A stretch of 64,000 nucleotides of DNA from Lipingzhangella_A rawalii (GCF_031628175.1 NZ_JAVLVT010000001.1:744001-808000), one strand, 5' to 3'; counted from the stretch's first letter, positions 52,818 through 61,905 are shown. Notes: generated from the letters alone by a model not told the origin. Numbers and translations: made by a program.

Positions 52818-53546
52818 TCACGTCGAACGCTGCGTGGCGTCCCCGCCGGCTGCGAGTGTGGGCAGGATCTGCACCATAATCGCGCTCCCCCGGGCCGTAA
52901 CCTGATCACCGTTACGGATCTCGGCACGCACGAACACCTTGCGGCGTTCACTTCCGGTGACCCATGCCCTGATGGTGAGGGGGGTGAACAACGGAGTCGG
53001 GTTCGGGTAGTCGGCCTCCAGGTGGGCGGTCAGCCCGGGCATACCCGCTGCGGACGCGGCCTCCCCCAGGGCCTGGTCCAGCATCGCCGAAATCCAGCCA
53101 CCGTGAACGAGACCTGGCGGCCCCTGGTACACGCCACCGAGCGTGATGGCTGCCGACACGCCCGCCGGGGTCTCCTCGCCGGCCTCGTGGCGCTTCAGTT
53201 CCAGCGGTGGTGCCGCAGGATTGGTGATCCCGGTGACCACGTTGGTGACGGTCCCGTATTCCGCGCTGGCGTCCGGGTAGTCCCGGCGCAACATCGTCCC
53301 GATCTCGCGCCGGTCCATATCCAACTGGTCGGCGAGCTCGGTGACGATCGTGCTTGCATGTGCGAGCCGCTCGGGCGGCGCCCCCGTATGAGCCACCACA
53401 TCGACCAACCGCCGCATCCCGGCGACAAGCTCATGGAGTTCTGCGGGAATCTCGGCGTCAGCCACCACCGGCAACCCGAAGGCGGCCGGGTCGAGTGTTC
53501 CGGAGCCGTTCTCGGTCGTACTGGCCTGGCTGGCATCGAGCGTCAT
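52818..53546 (-). CDS. PaaI-family hotdog-fold thioesterase
   Basis: 242 aa. The C-terminal hotdog domain has GPPGLVHGGWISAMLDQALGEAAS, the usual PaaI active-site region, and the strand LTAHLEADYPNPTPLFTPLTIRAWV. The N-terminal ~100 residues are an acidic/helical extension typical of longer actinobacterial members. It likely hydrolyses acyl-CoA thioesters. Its 3' end abuts convergent Trypco1 (1-nt gap). A strong dyad lies upstream (see regulatory feature). Confidence 0.85.
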   Translation of the reverse strand: MTLDASQASTTENGSGTLDPAAFGLPVVADAEIPAELHELVAGMRRLVDVVAHTGAPPERLAHASTIVTELADQLDMDRREIGTMLRRDYPDASAEYGTVTNVVTGITNPAAPPLELKRHEAGEETPAGVSAAITLGGVYQGPPGLVHGGWISAMLDQALGEAASAAGMPGLTAHLEADYPNPTPLFTPLTIRAWVTGSERRKVFVRAEIRNGDQVTARGSAIMVQILPTLAAGGDATQRST

Positions 53547-53582
53547 GGGTTCCCGTTCCGTCCGTCGTGGCGTGGCTGGACA

Positions 53583-53609
53583 CTACTACCGAATATTACT
53601 CGGCAGTAG
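53583..53609 (-). promoter_or_regulatory. Dyad-symmetric operator candidate upstream of the thioesterase
   Basis: CTACT-a-CCGA (53583-53592) is the inverted complement of TCGG-c-AGTAG (53600-53609) apart from one mismatch, around a 7-nt AT-rich centre. It starts 37 nt upstream of the PaaI start codon, in the core promoter zone. Shape and size suit a TetR-type repressor; no regulator gene is adjacent. Confidence 0.5.
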
Positions 53610-53721
53610 CATTTGGGGTGACACATACGCCAGTGTCCCCGCCCAGCGAGCCTAGGCCGAGGTCCAGCTCGAGGACCAGCCACGCGGCGGTGAACCTCGC
53701 CACGCTCCAGGGCAGAGACGG

Positions 53722-54171
53722 CTACAGCCGTTGCCACATCCGTCGATGGGGAATACCGGCGTCGTCGAACTCCGGACCGTCGACCGCATATCCCAGGCGT
53801 TCGTAGAACCCGAGTGCCTGCACTTGGGCGTGCAACTCCACCATGCCGAAGCCCCGCTCCCGCGCGAGGTCCTCCAGGCCCCGAACCAAGGCGGCACCGA
53901 CCCCTCGACCGCGCGCGGAGGGAAGCACCGCCAGGCGACCGATCCGGGCGGCACCCGCGCTGGGCCCGAGAACAATCCGTCCCACGCCCACTGGCTGCGT
54001 GGCGTGCCAGGCCAGCATCTGCCGGGTGGTATCGGCGTCATCCGCATCGTCCCACTCCAGCTCGACGGGAACCCCCTGCTCCGCGACAAAGACCGCGCCA
54101 CGGATCGCGAAGGCCATCGCGTGCTCCCGCCGGTTCCGCACCATGGTTACTGTGGACCCTGGATCAGCCAT
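53722..54171 (-). CDS. GNAT-family N-acetyltransferase
   Basis: 149 aa single GNAT domain. The acetyl-CoA pyrophosphate loop is RLAVLPSARGRGVGAALVRGLEDLA, with preceding WHATQPVGVGRIVLGP and the C-terminal helix ALGFYERLGYAVDGPEFDDAGIPHRRM, as in ElaA/YjcF-type enzymes. Substrate unknown. The ATG lacks a strong ribosome site; the gene lies divergent from deoC, about 100 nt away. Confidence 0.85.
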   Translation of the reverse strand: MADPGSTVTMVRNRREHAMAFAIRGAVFVAEQGVPVELEWDDADDADTTRQMLAWHATQPVGVGRIVLGPSAGAARIGRLAVLPSARGRGVGAALVRGLEDLARERGFGMVELHAQVQALGFYERLGYAVDGPEFDDAGIPHRRMWQRL

Positions 54172-54274
54172 GCCAGGAGCCTAGCCCAGCATCCGGGCCG
54201 ATCCACCGGACCGTCGCAGCTGCGACACAGGGGCAACGGTCCGGTGCAGCCATCCAGTCAGTGAGGTGCCCGCG

Positions 54275-55228
54275 ATGAGCGAGACCGTTTCCGCCGCCGC
54301 GAACCCGGATGTCGGGGTGTCCACGGCGCGGCTACGAACGCGACTGCACGCCCTGCCCGGTGTGGACGAGGCGGGGGTGGCCCAGCGGACCGCGGATCTG
54401 GCCACGCGCTCGGTCAAGACCTCCGCCAAGTCCCGGGCGATCGACCTGGCGATCCGGATGATCGACCTCACCACGTTGGAGGGAGCCGACTCCCCGGGTA
54501 AGGTCGCCGCGCTTGCGGGAAAAGCCCGAAGGCCCGACCCGGCCGACCCGTCGGCCCCGCCGGTCGCTGCCGTGTGCGTCTACCCCGACCTGGTCAGCAC
54601 CGCGGTGTCGGCGCTCGCGGGCAGCGATGTGGCCGTGGCCTCGGTCGCAACCGCCTTTCCCGCCGGCCGGGCACCACTGGAGGCCAAGCTCGCCGACACT
54701 CGCAGCGCGGTCGCTGACGGAGCGAGCGAGATCGACATGGTCATTGACCGGGGCGCGTTCCTGGCCGGCGACTACGGCACGGTCGCCGCGGAGATCGCGG
54801 CCGTGAAGGCGGAGTGTGGTTCCGCCCACCTCAAGGTGATTCTGGAGACCGGCGAGCTCGCCACACTGGACAACGTGCGCCGGGCCTCCTATCTGGCCAT
54901 GGACTCCGGAGCCGACTTCATCAAGACCTCGACGGGCAAGGTGAACCCGGCGGCGACACTGCCGGTGACCCTGGTCATGCTCCAGGCCGTCCGGGACTAC
55001 CGCAGACGCACCGGACGCTTGGTCGGGGTCAAGCCGGCCGGTGGAATTCGCACCACCAAGGACGCGATCCGTTACCTGGTCTTGGTCCAGGAAATCGCTG
55101 GTAACGACTGGCTCGACCCTGCCCACTTCCGTCTGGGCGCCTCCAGCCTGCTCAATGATCTGCTCATGCAACGAACCCGGCTCAGAACCGGGACCTATCC
55201 CGCTGCCCACCATTTCACCCTGGACTGA
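54275..55228 (+). CDS. deoC: Deoxyribose-phosphate aldolase
   Basis: 317 aa TIM barrel (Schiff-base aldolase) that splits 2-deoxyribose 5-phosphate to acetaldehyde and glyceraldehyde 3-phosphate. Evidence: AVCVYPDLVSTAVSAL, ASEIDMVIDRGAFLAGDY, HLKVILETGEL, the Schiff-base Lys in GADFIKTSTGK and the second Lys in LVGVKPAGGIRTTKDA. It is longer than bacterial DeoC (~220 aa) and closer to the eukaryote-like long form. ATG 54275 has GAGG 8 nt upstream; a GTG three codons earlier is possible. The acetaldehyde product could feed the aldehyde dehydrogenase encoded next. Confidence 0.93.
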   Translation: MSETVSAAANPDVGVSTARLRTRLHALPGVDEAGVAQRTADLATRSVKTSAKSRAIDLAIRMIDLTTLEGADSPGKVAALAGKARRPDPADPSAPPVAAVCVYPDLVSTAVSALAGSDVAVASVATAFPAGRAPLEAKLADTRSAVADGASEIDMVIDRGAFLAGDYGTVAAEIAAVKAECGSAHLKVILETGELATLDNVRRASYLAMDSGADFIKTSTGKVNPAATLPVTLVMLQAVRDYRRRTGRLVGVKPAGGIRTTKDAIRYLVLVQEIAGNDWLDPAHFRLGASSLLNDLLMQRTRLRTGTYPAAHHFTLD

Positions 55229-55254
55229 GGCGACGACCAGCCGAGGAGACTACC

Positions 55255-56700
55255 GTGGCCGAAGACCCCATCCTCAGCTACGCACCCGCGCCCGAGGATC
55301 GATCTGTCGCGTCAGTCGCGCCCAGCTACGGACTGTTCGTGGACGGGGAGTTCGTGGCGCCCGAAGGCGAAGACCACATCACGACCGTCAACCCCGCCGA
55401 CGCCGAACCGCTGTCCACCATTGCGGTGGCCACACGGGCCGACGTCGACCGTGCGATGGCCGCGGCGCGTCGCGCCAGTACGGGGGTATGGTCCACCATG
55501 CCCGCCGCGGAGCGCGGGAAGTACCTGTTTCGCATCGCCCGGGTGGTGCAGGAGCGGTCCCGGGAATTGGCTGTCCTGGAAACCCTGGACAATGGCAAGC
55601 CGATCCGGGAGAGCCGCGACGTCGACCTGCCCTTGGCCGCGGCCCACTTCTTCTACCATGCGGGCTGGGCCGATAAGCTCCACTTCGCCACGCCGGGTGG
55701 CAGTCCCCACCCCCTGGGGGTTGCGGCCCAGGTCATTCCGTGGAACTTCCCGCTGCTGATGCTGGCCTGGAAGATCGCACCGGCACTGGCCACAGGCAAC
55801 ACGGTTGTCCTCAAACCGGCGGAGACCACCCCGCTGACCGCGCTCGCCTTCGCCGACATCTGCCAGGAGGTGGACCTGCCACCGGGAGTGGTCAACATCG
55901 TGACCGGCGCGGAGGAAACCGGACAGGCACTGGTGAACCATCCCGACGCGGACAAGGTGGCCTTCACCGGCTCCACCGCTGTGGGTCGGGAAATCGCGCG
56001 CAGCCTGGCGGGCAGGAATACCCGACTCACTCTGGAGCTGGGCGGGAAGGGCGCCAATATCGTCTACGACGACGCGGCGCTCGACCAGGCCGTGGAGGGA
56101 ATCGTCGGCGGCGTCTTCTTCAACCAGGGCCACGTGTGCTGCGCCGGATCGCGGCTGCTGGTACAGGAATCGGTGGCCGATGAGGTCCTTGCCGCCCTCA
56201 AGGAGCGGGTCTCGTTGCTACGCGTCGGCGACCCCCTGGACAAGAACACCGACCTGGGTGCGATCAACTCCGCGGCACAGCTCGACCGGATCCGGCAACT
56301 GACCGAGGTTGGCACACAGGAGGCCGCCGACTGCTGGACCGCACCCTGCACCCTCCCGGAGCGGGGTTACTGGTTCCCACCCACAGTGCTGAGCGGAGTC
56401 ACCCAGGCCCACCGCATCGCCCAGGAGGAGGTGTTCGGGCCGGTGCTCTCGGTGCTGACCTTCCGCACCCCCGAGGAAGCGGTGGCCAAGGCGAACAACA
56501 CTGCCTACGGCCTGTCCGCCGGGGTGTGGAGCGAGAAGTCGTCGAAGCTGGCCTGGACTGCCGAGCGGCTGCGAGCCGGAGTGATCTGGGCGAACACCTT
56601 CAACAAGTTGGATCCGGCCAGCCCGTTCGGCGGATACAAGGAGTCGGGCTACGGGCGCGAGGGTGGCTGGCACGGTCTGGAGGCGTACCTGAATGGCTGA
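55255..56700 (+). CDS. NAD(P)-dependent aldehyde dehydrogenase
   Basis: 481 aa, full-length ALDH. Oxyanion Asn in IPWNFPLLMLAWKIAPALATGNTVV, NAD loop FTGSTAVGREIA, general base Glu in LELGGKGANIVYDDA, catalytic Cys in FFNQGHVCCAGSRLLV, and EEVFGPVLSVLTF near the C-terminus. GTG start with GAGGAG 7 nt upstream, 26 nt after deoC. Likely oxidises acetaldehyde (or another deoxyribose-derived aldehyde) produced by DeoC. It overlaps the half-ALDH gene by 8 nt. Confidence 0.92.
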   Translation: MAEDPILSYAPAPEDRSVASVAPSYGLFVDGEFVAPEGEDHITTVNPADAEPLSTIAVATRADVDRAMAAARRASTGVWSTMPAAERGKYLFRIARVVQERSRELAVLETLDNGKPIRESRDVDLPLAAAHFFYHAGWADKLHFATPGGSPHPLGVAAQVIPWNFPLLMLAWKIAPALATGNTVVLKPAETTPLTALAFADICQEVDLPPGVVNIVTGAEETGQALVNHPDADKVAFTGSTAVGREIARSLAGRNTRLTLELGGKGANIVYDDAALDQAVEGIVGGVFFNQGHVCCAGSRLLVQESVADEVLAALKERVSLLRVGDPLDKNTDLGAINSAAQLDRIRQLTEVGTQEAADCWTAPCTLPERGYWFPPTVLSGVTQAHRIAQEEVFGPVLSVLTFRTPEEAVAKANNTAYGLSAGVWSEKSSKLAWTAERLRAGVIWANTFNKLDPASPFGGYKESGYGREGGWHGLEAYLNG

Positions 56701-57601
56701 GCGGAGCAGGAAACAATCGACCTCGGAGTCCCCGGACCCGATTGCGGAACGCCTGGCCGTCCGGCGAACCCACAAACTCTACCTCGGGGGCGCGTTCCCC
56801 CGCTCGGAGTCGAACCGGAGTTATGCGGTGACCTCGTCCACGGGAGTCCATCTGGCCAATGCCGCACGTGCCTCCCGCAAGGACGTGCGCGACGCCGTGT
56901 CCAGCGCCCGCGCGGCCTGGCCCGGCTGGTCCGGACGCAGCGCCCACAACCGTGGCCAGATCCTGTACCGGGTCGCGGAATTGCTGGAGGGTCGACGTGC
57001 CCAGTTCGCCGAGGAACTGACGCAGGCGACCGGGCTGGGGCGCACCCGCGCCGGACAGCGGGTCAGCGCCAGCATCGACCGGTGGGTCTACTACGCAGGT
57101 TGGACCGACAAGATCGCCCAGGTGCTGGGCAGCACCAACCCGGTGTCCGGACCGTTCGGCAATGTCTCCCGTCCCGAGTCATGCGGGGTCGTCGGAGTGA
57201 TCGCTCCACAGCAGGACCCGTTGCTGGGTCTGGTCTCGGTTCTGGCCCCGGTTCTGGCGGCCGGCAACACGGCGGTCGTGCTGGCCAGTGAACCGGCTCC
57301 CATACCGGCGGTCAGCCTGAGTGAGGTCCTGGCCACGGCCGATGTTCCCGCCGGCGTGGTCAACATTCTGACCGGACACACCAGCGAACTCGCCCCGCCC
57401 CTAGCCAGTCACGAGGAGTTGGACGGACTCGACCTGTGTGGGGCAGGCACGCAGACCGCCGACCTCGCCACGGCGGCCGCCACGACACTAACCCGCATCC
57501 TGCACCCGATCGCGGGCGAGGATTTCACCGCCGATCCCGGCCTATCGCGCATCCGACCGTTCATGGAGACCAAGACCGTCTGGCAGCCGTTGGGGACCTG
57601 A
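56693..57601 (+). CDS. Half-length aldehyde dehydrogenase-like protein without catalytic domain
   Basis: 302 aa, against about 480 for the family. It keeps the N-terminal oligomerisation and dinucleotide-fold region (KLYLGGAFPRSESNRSYAV, AARAAWPGWSGRSAHNRGQILYRVAELLE, GVVGVIAPQQDPLLGLVSVLAPVLAAGNTAVV, PAGVVNILTG) but lacks the ELGG general base, the catalytic Cys segment and the C-terminal EEVFGP region. The PWNFP Asn is replaced (APQQDP). The frame is clean and overlaps the full ALDH by 8 nt, so it looks like a maintained pseudo-enzyme subunit, perhaps a partner of the active ALDH, and not decay. Confidence 0.8.
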   Translation: MAERSRKQSTSESPDPIAERLAVRRTHKLYLGGAFPRSESNRSYAVTSSTGVHLANAARASRKDVRDAVSSARAAWPGWSGRSAHNRGQILYRVAELLEGRRAQFAEELTQATGLGRTRAGQRVSASIDRWVYYAGWTDKIAQVLGSTNPVSGPFGNVSRPESCGVVGVIAPQQDPLLGLVSVLAPVLAAGNTAVVLASEPAPIPAVSLSEVLATADVPAGVVNILTGHTSELAPPLASHEELDGLDLCGAGTQTADLATAAATTLTRILHPIAGEDFTADPGLSRIRPFMETKTVWQPLGT

Positions 57602-57633
57602 GGACGCCCACCAGTCGCGGCTAGGGTGGAAGC

Positions 57634-58476
57634 ATGGCCATCGACGCCGACAGTACCGCAGAGTACGCCCGATTCTGGCGCAGCCCGGGACTGCCCGACG
57701 TGGATCTGCTCACCGCCCGGTTCGTACGGCACCGCTACAACCGGCATACCCACGAAACCTACACCGTGGCACTGGTCGAGGCCGGTGTCGAGGAGTACCT
57801 CTACGATGGGCAGACCCACCGGGTCGGTGCCGGCGAGTTCGCGGTCGTGGAGCCGGGTGTGGTGCACACTGGGCACGCGGGCGTCCCCACGGGGTGGAGT
57901 TACCGGGTGATGTATCCCAGTGTGGAGCTCGTGACCACGATCGCCCGGGAGAACGGCATCCGGGGGACACCGGCTTTCCGAATGCCCACGCTGCGGGATA
58001 CGGACCTGGCTGTCCGGTTCCGCCAGGCGCACCGAGCCGCAGAAGACGGCGATCAGCTAGCCTCCTCCACCCTGCTGCGTGCGGTGGTCAGCGCCCTCCT
58101 GCTCCGCCATTCCCGGCCGGCCCGGCACACGGCCACGTCCACGTCGGCACCCGCTGCTCTGGCGGCGCAGGTTCGGGACCTCCTGCACGGCCAGCTCGTT
58201 GATCCGCCCCGACTGGATACGCTCGCTGCCATGGTCGAGGTGAGCCCGTATGCTCTGGTTCGGACGTTCCGCGCCGACTACGGGCTGCCACCGCACGCCT
58301 ATCTCAACCAGCTGCGGGTGCAGCATGCCCGCAGTCTGCTCGCCGCTGGCGTGGCCGCCGGAGACGTTGCCATACAGGTGGGCTTCGCCGACCAGCCCCA
58401 CCTGACACGCCACTTCAAACGCGCAGTGGGTGTGGGTCCCGCGGCCTACCAACGCGGGGTGCGCGCGGTGCGGTGA
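57634..58476 (+). CDS. AraC-family transcriptional regulator
   Basis: 280 aa. The N-terminal cupin-like ligand domain (HRYNRHTHETYTVALVEAG ... YDGQTHRVGAGEFAVVEPGVVHTGHA) is followed by two helix-turn-helix units (LDTLAAMVEVSPYALVRTFRADYGLPPHAYLNQLRVQHARSLLAAG and GDVAIQVGFADQPHLTRHFKRAVGVGPAAYQRGV). ATG with GGTGGA 5 nt upstream. It could control the deoC-aldehyde dehydrogenase genes upstream, but AraC proteins of this cupin type frequently sit next to AzlCD exporters and regulate them. Confidence 0.9.
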   Translation: MAIDADSTAEYARFWRSPGLPDVDLLTARFVRHRYNRHTHETYTVALVEAGVEEYLYDGQTHRVGAGEFAVVEPGVVHTGHAGVPTGWSYRVMYPSVELVTTIARENGIRGTPAFRMPTLRDTDLAVRFRQAHRAAEDGDQLASSTLLRAVVSALLLRHSRPARHTATSTSAPAALAAQVRDLLHGQLVDPPRLDTLAAMVEVSPYALVRTFRADYGLPPHAYLNQLRVQHARSLLAAGVAAGDVAIQVGFADQPHLTRHFKRAVGVGPAAYQRGVRAVR

Positions 58477-58597
58477 ATGAGCGCATGGCCGGGGCCACTC
58501 CGCGTGGCTACACGTGGGGTGGCATCCCGGGACGCCGCCCGGGGAGCGCAATAATGTACAAGACCGCGCATATCACACCGTAGTAGTTTCTTCGGCT

Positions 58598-59326
58598 ATG
58601 AGCGTTTTCCTGCGCGGAGTGGCCGGGTTGTCGGCGCCCACCCGGAATGGACTGGGTGTGGGGATCGCGGCCGGTTTGTCCGGGCTGGCCTTCGGAACAG
58701 CCGCGGTGGCGGCCGGGTTCAGTGTCGCCCAATCCAGCGTTCTCAGTCTGCTGGCCTTCACGGGTGCCTCCCAGTTCGCCCTTGTCGGAGTCGCGGCCGG
58801 TGGCGGAAATCTGGCTGTAGGGGCGGTGGGTGCCCTGCTATTGGGGTCACGCAACACCCTGTACGGCCTGCGGCTGTCCCATGTGTTGGGTTGGCGTGGG
58901 CTCCGTCGGGTGTTCGCCGCGCACGGCGTGATCGACGAGAGCGCCGCGGTGGCCCTGGCCCAGCGCAGCCAGGCCGAGGCGCGCACCGGTTTTCTCACCA
59001 CCTTCGTGACCACCTTCGTGTGCTGGAACACCACCACCCTGATCGGGGCACTGGCCACCGAACGCATCGGTGACACCAGCGCATTCGGCCTGGATGCGGC
59101 GGTACCGGCCGTCTTCCTGGCGTTGCTGTGGTCTCGGCTCCGCGAGGGGGCCCGCGAGCGCTGGGTGGCGCTTGGCGGGGCCGTCATCGCGCTGGCCGCC
59201 ACACCGTTCCTGCCCCCCGGAGTACCGATCCTGCTGGCATCGGCCTCGGCGCTCGTGGCCACCCTCATCCCGGCCCGCGCTCCCCGGCCTGAGGGTGGCA
59301 CACCAGATCGAGAGGTGCGGTCATGA
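58598..59326 (+). CDS. azlC: AzlC-family branched-chain amino-acid exporter, large subunit
   Basis: 242 aa with six to seven membrane helices. Motifs: GIAAGLSGLAFGTAAVAAGFSVAQSSVLSLLAFTGASQFALVG, LLGSRNTLYGLRLSHVLGWRG and HGVIDESAAVALAQ. With AzlD it exports branched-chain amino acids or analogues. No ribosome site precedes ATG 58598; a TAGTTT box 8 nt upstream fits a leaderless message. Its stop overlaps azlD by 4 nt (ATGA). Confidence 0.9.
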   Translation: MSVFLRGVAGLSAPTRNGLGVGIAAGLSGLAFGTAAVAAGFSVAQSSVLSLLAFTGASQFALVGVAAGGGNLAVGAVGALLLGSRNTLYGLRLSHVLGWRGLRRVFAAHGVIDESAAVALAQRSQAEARTGFLTTFVTTFVCWNTTTLIGALATERIGDTSAFGLDAAVPAVFLALLWSRLREGARERWVALGGAVIALAATPFLPPGVPILLASASALVATLIPARAPRPEGGTPDREVRS

Positions 59327-59637
59327 GCTTGTGGATCGCGGTGCTGGTCACCGCACTGGGCTGTTTCGCGTTGAAACTCGCTGGACTCGCCGCACCGCAA
59401 CGCCTGCTGAACCAGCCACATGTCCAGCGATTCGCGGCGATCGTTCCCGTGGCGCTGCTGGCTGCCCTGATCGTGCTGGAGACCTTTGCCGCGGGGCAGC
59501 GGATCGAATTGGATGCGCCCCGACTGGCGGGGGTGTCAGCCGCGGCACTGGCGTTGCTGCTGCGGGCACCGTTCCTGCTGGTACTGGTGGTGGCCGCGGC
59601 GACCACGGCCAGCCTGCGGCTGGCCGGTCTCGGCTGA
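59323..59637 (+). CDS. azlD: AzlD-family exporter small subunit
   Basis: 104 aa, three hydrophobic helices: LWIAVLVTALGCFALKLAGLA, FAAIVPVALLAALIVLETFA and LAGVSAAALALLLRAPFLLVLVVAAATTASLRL. It is the standard partner of AzlC, translationally coupled by the 4-nt overlap. The pair should form a membrane exporter of branched-chain amino acids, regulated possibly by the adjacent AraC protein. Confidence 0.9.
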   Translation: MSLWIAVLVTALGCFALKLAGLAAPQRLLNQPHVQRFAAIVPVALLAALIVLETFAAGQRIELDAPRLAGVSAAALALLLRAPFLLVLVVAAATTASLRLAGLG

Positions 59638-60165
59638 ACGCCGGACGCGGTGAACCCAGGTGTTGATTGGAGTGTCTGCGGGGTGGGTGCTAGTCGGTCC
59701 GCCTCGGTGGGCATGGTCGCGGGTTGGGACCTCTCCCCGGATGCCGTATGGAGGCTGCTGGCTGCGCTGATACGCGCCGATCCGCCCAGGCAAGGCCGGA
59801 TGGGAAAGCACCCGTACTCCACCCCGGTGGCCGGGGTGGAAGCAACGGTGCCGGGTGTGCAAGAGAGCCGGCGGGGAGGCTGGAGGGACGCGTCCGCGCC
59901 CGACCTTCCCCGGGGGAAAGTGTGGGTGGGGGGTGGCTATGGGGGGCGCGCCGTGTCGGCCGCCGGCGACGTCGCTCCCCGGTAGTGGCCTGTTTCCGGG
60001 GCGCTCCCCTGCACGACGGCCAGCGGGGCGTGGGGGCGGTGGCCGTGGGGCGCATCCCGCTGCTCGGGGGAACGCACGCTCAGGCACAGCGGCCAGCGGG
60101 CCTCGGGACGGGGTGGACGTTGCCAGGCCAGGCCCATCCTCGCTCCCAACCCCAAGAAACTGAAC
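59638..60165. other. GC-rich structured intergenic region between azlD and the DUF2207 gene
   Basis: 528 nt between convergent genes. A perfect 9-bp hairpin with a 3-nt loop lies at 59819-59839 and several G/C runs follow. Open frames are compositionally biased and look like chance. I compared it by eye with RNase P, 6S, tmRNA, SRP and common riboswitch cores and found no match. Confidence 0.4.
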
Positions 60166-61905
60166 CTAACGACGCCCTCCGCCGCCGCCACCGCCCCCGC
60201 TTCCGGTGCCGCCACTCCTGCTGCCCGAGCTGCTGCTGCCGCGGTGACGGTACCGTTCCGGGTTGATCCGCCGATCCACGCGACGGTGCCAGGAACGACG
60301 AAAACCGTCATCGCAGTAGTACGGTCGCGCCTCGGCGTAGCGCTCCCGCGCCTCGGCAGCGATTCGAGGCGCGTGCGCGACGAGCTTATTGGGCACATCC
60401 ACCGCCACGGCCCAGGCCGGATACTCGGTCAACCAGGTGGACCGCCCCGCAGTGGCCTCCCGTCGGGTGGCCACCAGCATCCGGCGCACATGTCGTCCCC
60501 ACGATGTCAGTAGAAGTGGCCGCCACTGCGCCAGTGCCAGAACTCCCGCAGCGACCAATGCCATGATGATCAGCGCAACGCCAGTGATCTGCACAACAAG
60601 CCCGGCGAAGAAGAGCACCCCGGCACCGGCAAGGGCGAGGGCCCCCACGAAAAAGACCAGACAGCCAAGCTCTGTGCGGAGCATGCCCGCCTGGGTCCCC
60701 GCGTTGATGATCGCCTGGGTCACCCCCCGCACCCGCTTATGGTCCAGCTGTCGGGCGATCCGGACCAGGCTCGTCACCGCCCGCTCGGCGAACATCACCT
60801 CCAATAGCCGCTCTTCGGCCGAGGTGACCTGCCAGTCGGAACTGGGGACCCGTTGGCGGAACACCCACACACCGCGTCCACTGCGGTGGGCCTCGATGAT
60901 GCCACGCTGTTCCAACTCCACGACCATGGCCAGAAGCACGTGCGTGCGCATCCGACATCCCGCAACCATGTAACCGGCGAGCTCAGCCGACAGGCCGTCC
61001 GGACGGGCCGTACCGAACCTGGAACGCGCCGTGAGACGAGAGTAGAGCAGGAACCCCAACGGCAGAGATACCAGCAGAGCCAAGGCTATCGCCGCGGCCG
61101 CCCACGGCGTGAGAACGAACGCGGGGCGCAGGGTGCGTGACGGCTCGACGACCTCGACCGCACCCGGCGGCAAGCTCACCTCCCCGGTCAGTCCAGACCC
61201 GCTCTCCAGACTCGGGTCGGCGACGTAAACACTCTCCACGTCGCCGGCCCCCTCCTGGGTATCGGACGCCACGAGTTCGGCCACGTCACACGGGGTATAT
61301 GACCCGGGAGGCCCGCGGAAGCAGTCGAGATCCCGCACGGCCGGAGCGGAAATCTCCACCTCGACATCCCGAATGGGCACGTCCCACTCGGTTCCGACGA
61401 AATCCCATCGCAGCTCGATACCATCGGTTCGCTCGCGTAGAGCACCCTGCACCTGATAGGAGATCTCGTAGGTCTGTTCCCCGACAACATCCGTCGTCTC
61501 GTCGGAAGCGTCTCCGACGAGTAGTCGCAATTCGCCGCGTTCCTCCCGCAGCTCGTCGATGGTGTCGTCCGCACCGCTCGGGCTGCTGACCGCGACCTCG
61601 GCGATGTCCATCCGTTCCTCGGTGAACAGACTGCGCTCCAGGTGCAGCGGAATCTCACGGGAGATCCCGGGGCTGGGAATGTCGCCGAAGTCGTAGGTGA
61701 TGGTTTCGGTGATATCCAGGCGTCCGTCTGCCTGAATATCCATGGCGGTGTGGTAGGCCGTGATCTCGTCGGGTGGCATTTCTGTATCGTCCGCGGCCCC
61801 CGATGGGGCGAGCGCGGCCACACCGAGAACCAGACCAACGCTGACGGTGAGGACCCGTCGGAAATGTGCCCCAGTGGGGGATGCTGCGGCAGACATTGGA
61901 CTCAA
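60166..61905 (-). CDS. DUF2207 family membrane protein
   Basis: 579 aa. A signal peptide (residues ~1-38, ending PSGAADD) leads to an extracellular beta domain typical of DUF2207 (ITAYHTAMDIQADGRLDITETITYDFGDIPSPGISREIPL ... YEISYQVQGALRE ... LRWDFVGTEWDVPI). One membrane helix (~268-290), a cytoplasmic winged-helix-like domain (AELAGYMVAGCRMRTHVLLAMVVELEQRGII), two more helices (~415-465), and a C-terminal Ser/Gly-rich tail ending in a poly-Gly/Arg run. Function unknown. ATG 61905 or 61896. Confidence 0.85.
   Translation of the reverse strand: MSPMSAAASPTGAHFRRVLTVSVGLVLGVAALAPSGAADDTEMPPDEITAYHTAMDIQADGRLDITETITYDFGDIPSPGISREIPLHLERSLFTEERMDIAEVAVSSPSGADDTIDELREERGELRLLVGDASDETTDVVGEQTYEISYQVQGALRERTDGIELRWDFVGTEWDVPIRDVEVEISAPAVRDLDCFRGPPGSYTPCDVAELVASDTQEGAGDVESVYVADPSLESGSGLTGEVSLPPGAVEVVEPSRTLRPAFVLTPWAAAAIALALLVSLPLGFLLYSRLTARSRFGTARPDGLSAELAGYMVAGCRMRTHVLLAMVVELEQRGIIEAHRSGRGVWVFRQRVPSSDWQVTSAEERLLEVMFAERAVTSLVRIARQLDHKRVRGVTQAIINAGTQAGMLRTELGCLVFFVGALALAGAGVLFFAGLVVQITGVALIIMALVAAGVLALAQWRPLLLTSWGRHVRRMLVATRREATAGRSTWLTEYPAWAVAVDVPNKLVAHAPRIAAEARERYAEARPYYCDDGFRRSWHRRVDRRINPERYRHRGSSSSGSRSGGTGSGGGGGGGGRR

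Noticed and set aside
42000..53000. FxsA/FxsB RiPP cluster accompanying the FxsT-like protein
   Set aside because: No short peptide ending in FxSxx and no radical SAM gene in this interval.
56693..57601. Pseudogene call for the half ALDH
   Set aside because: The frame is intact, ends cleanly, and is coupled to the upstream gene; no downstream remnant of the missing half is seen before the AraC gene.
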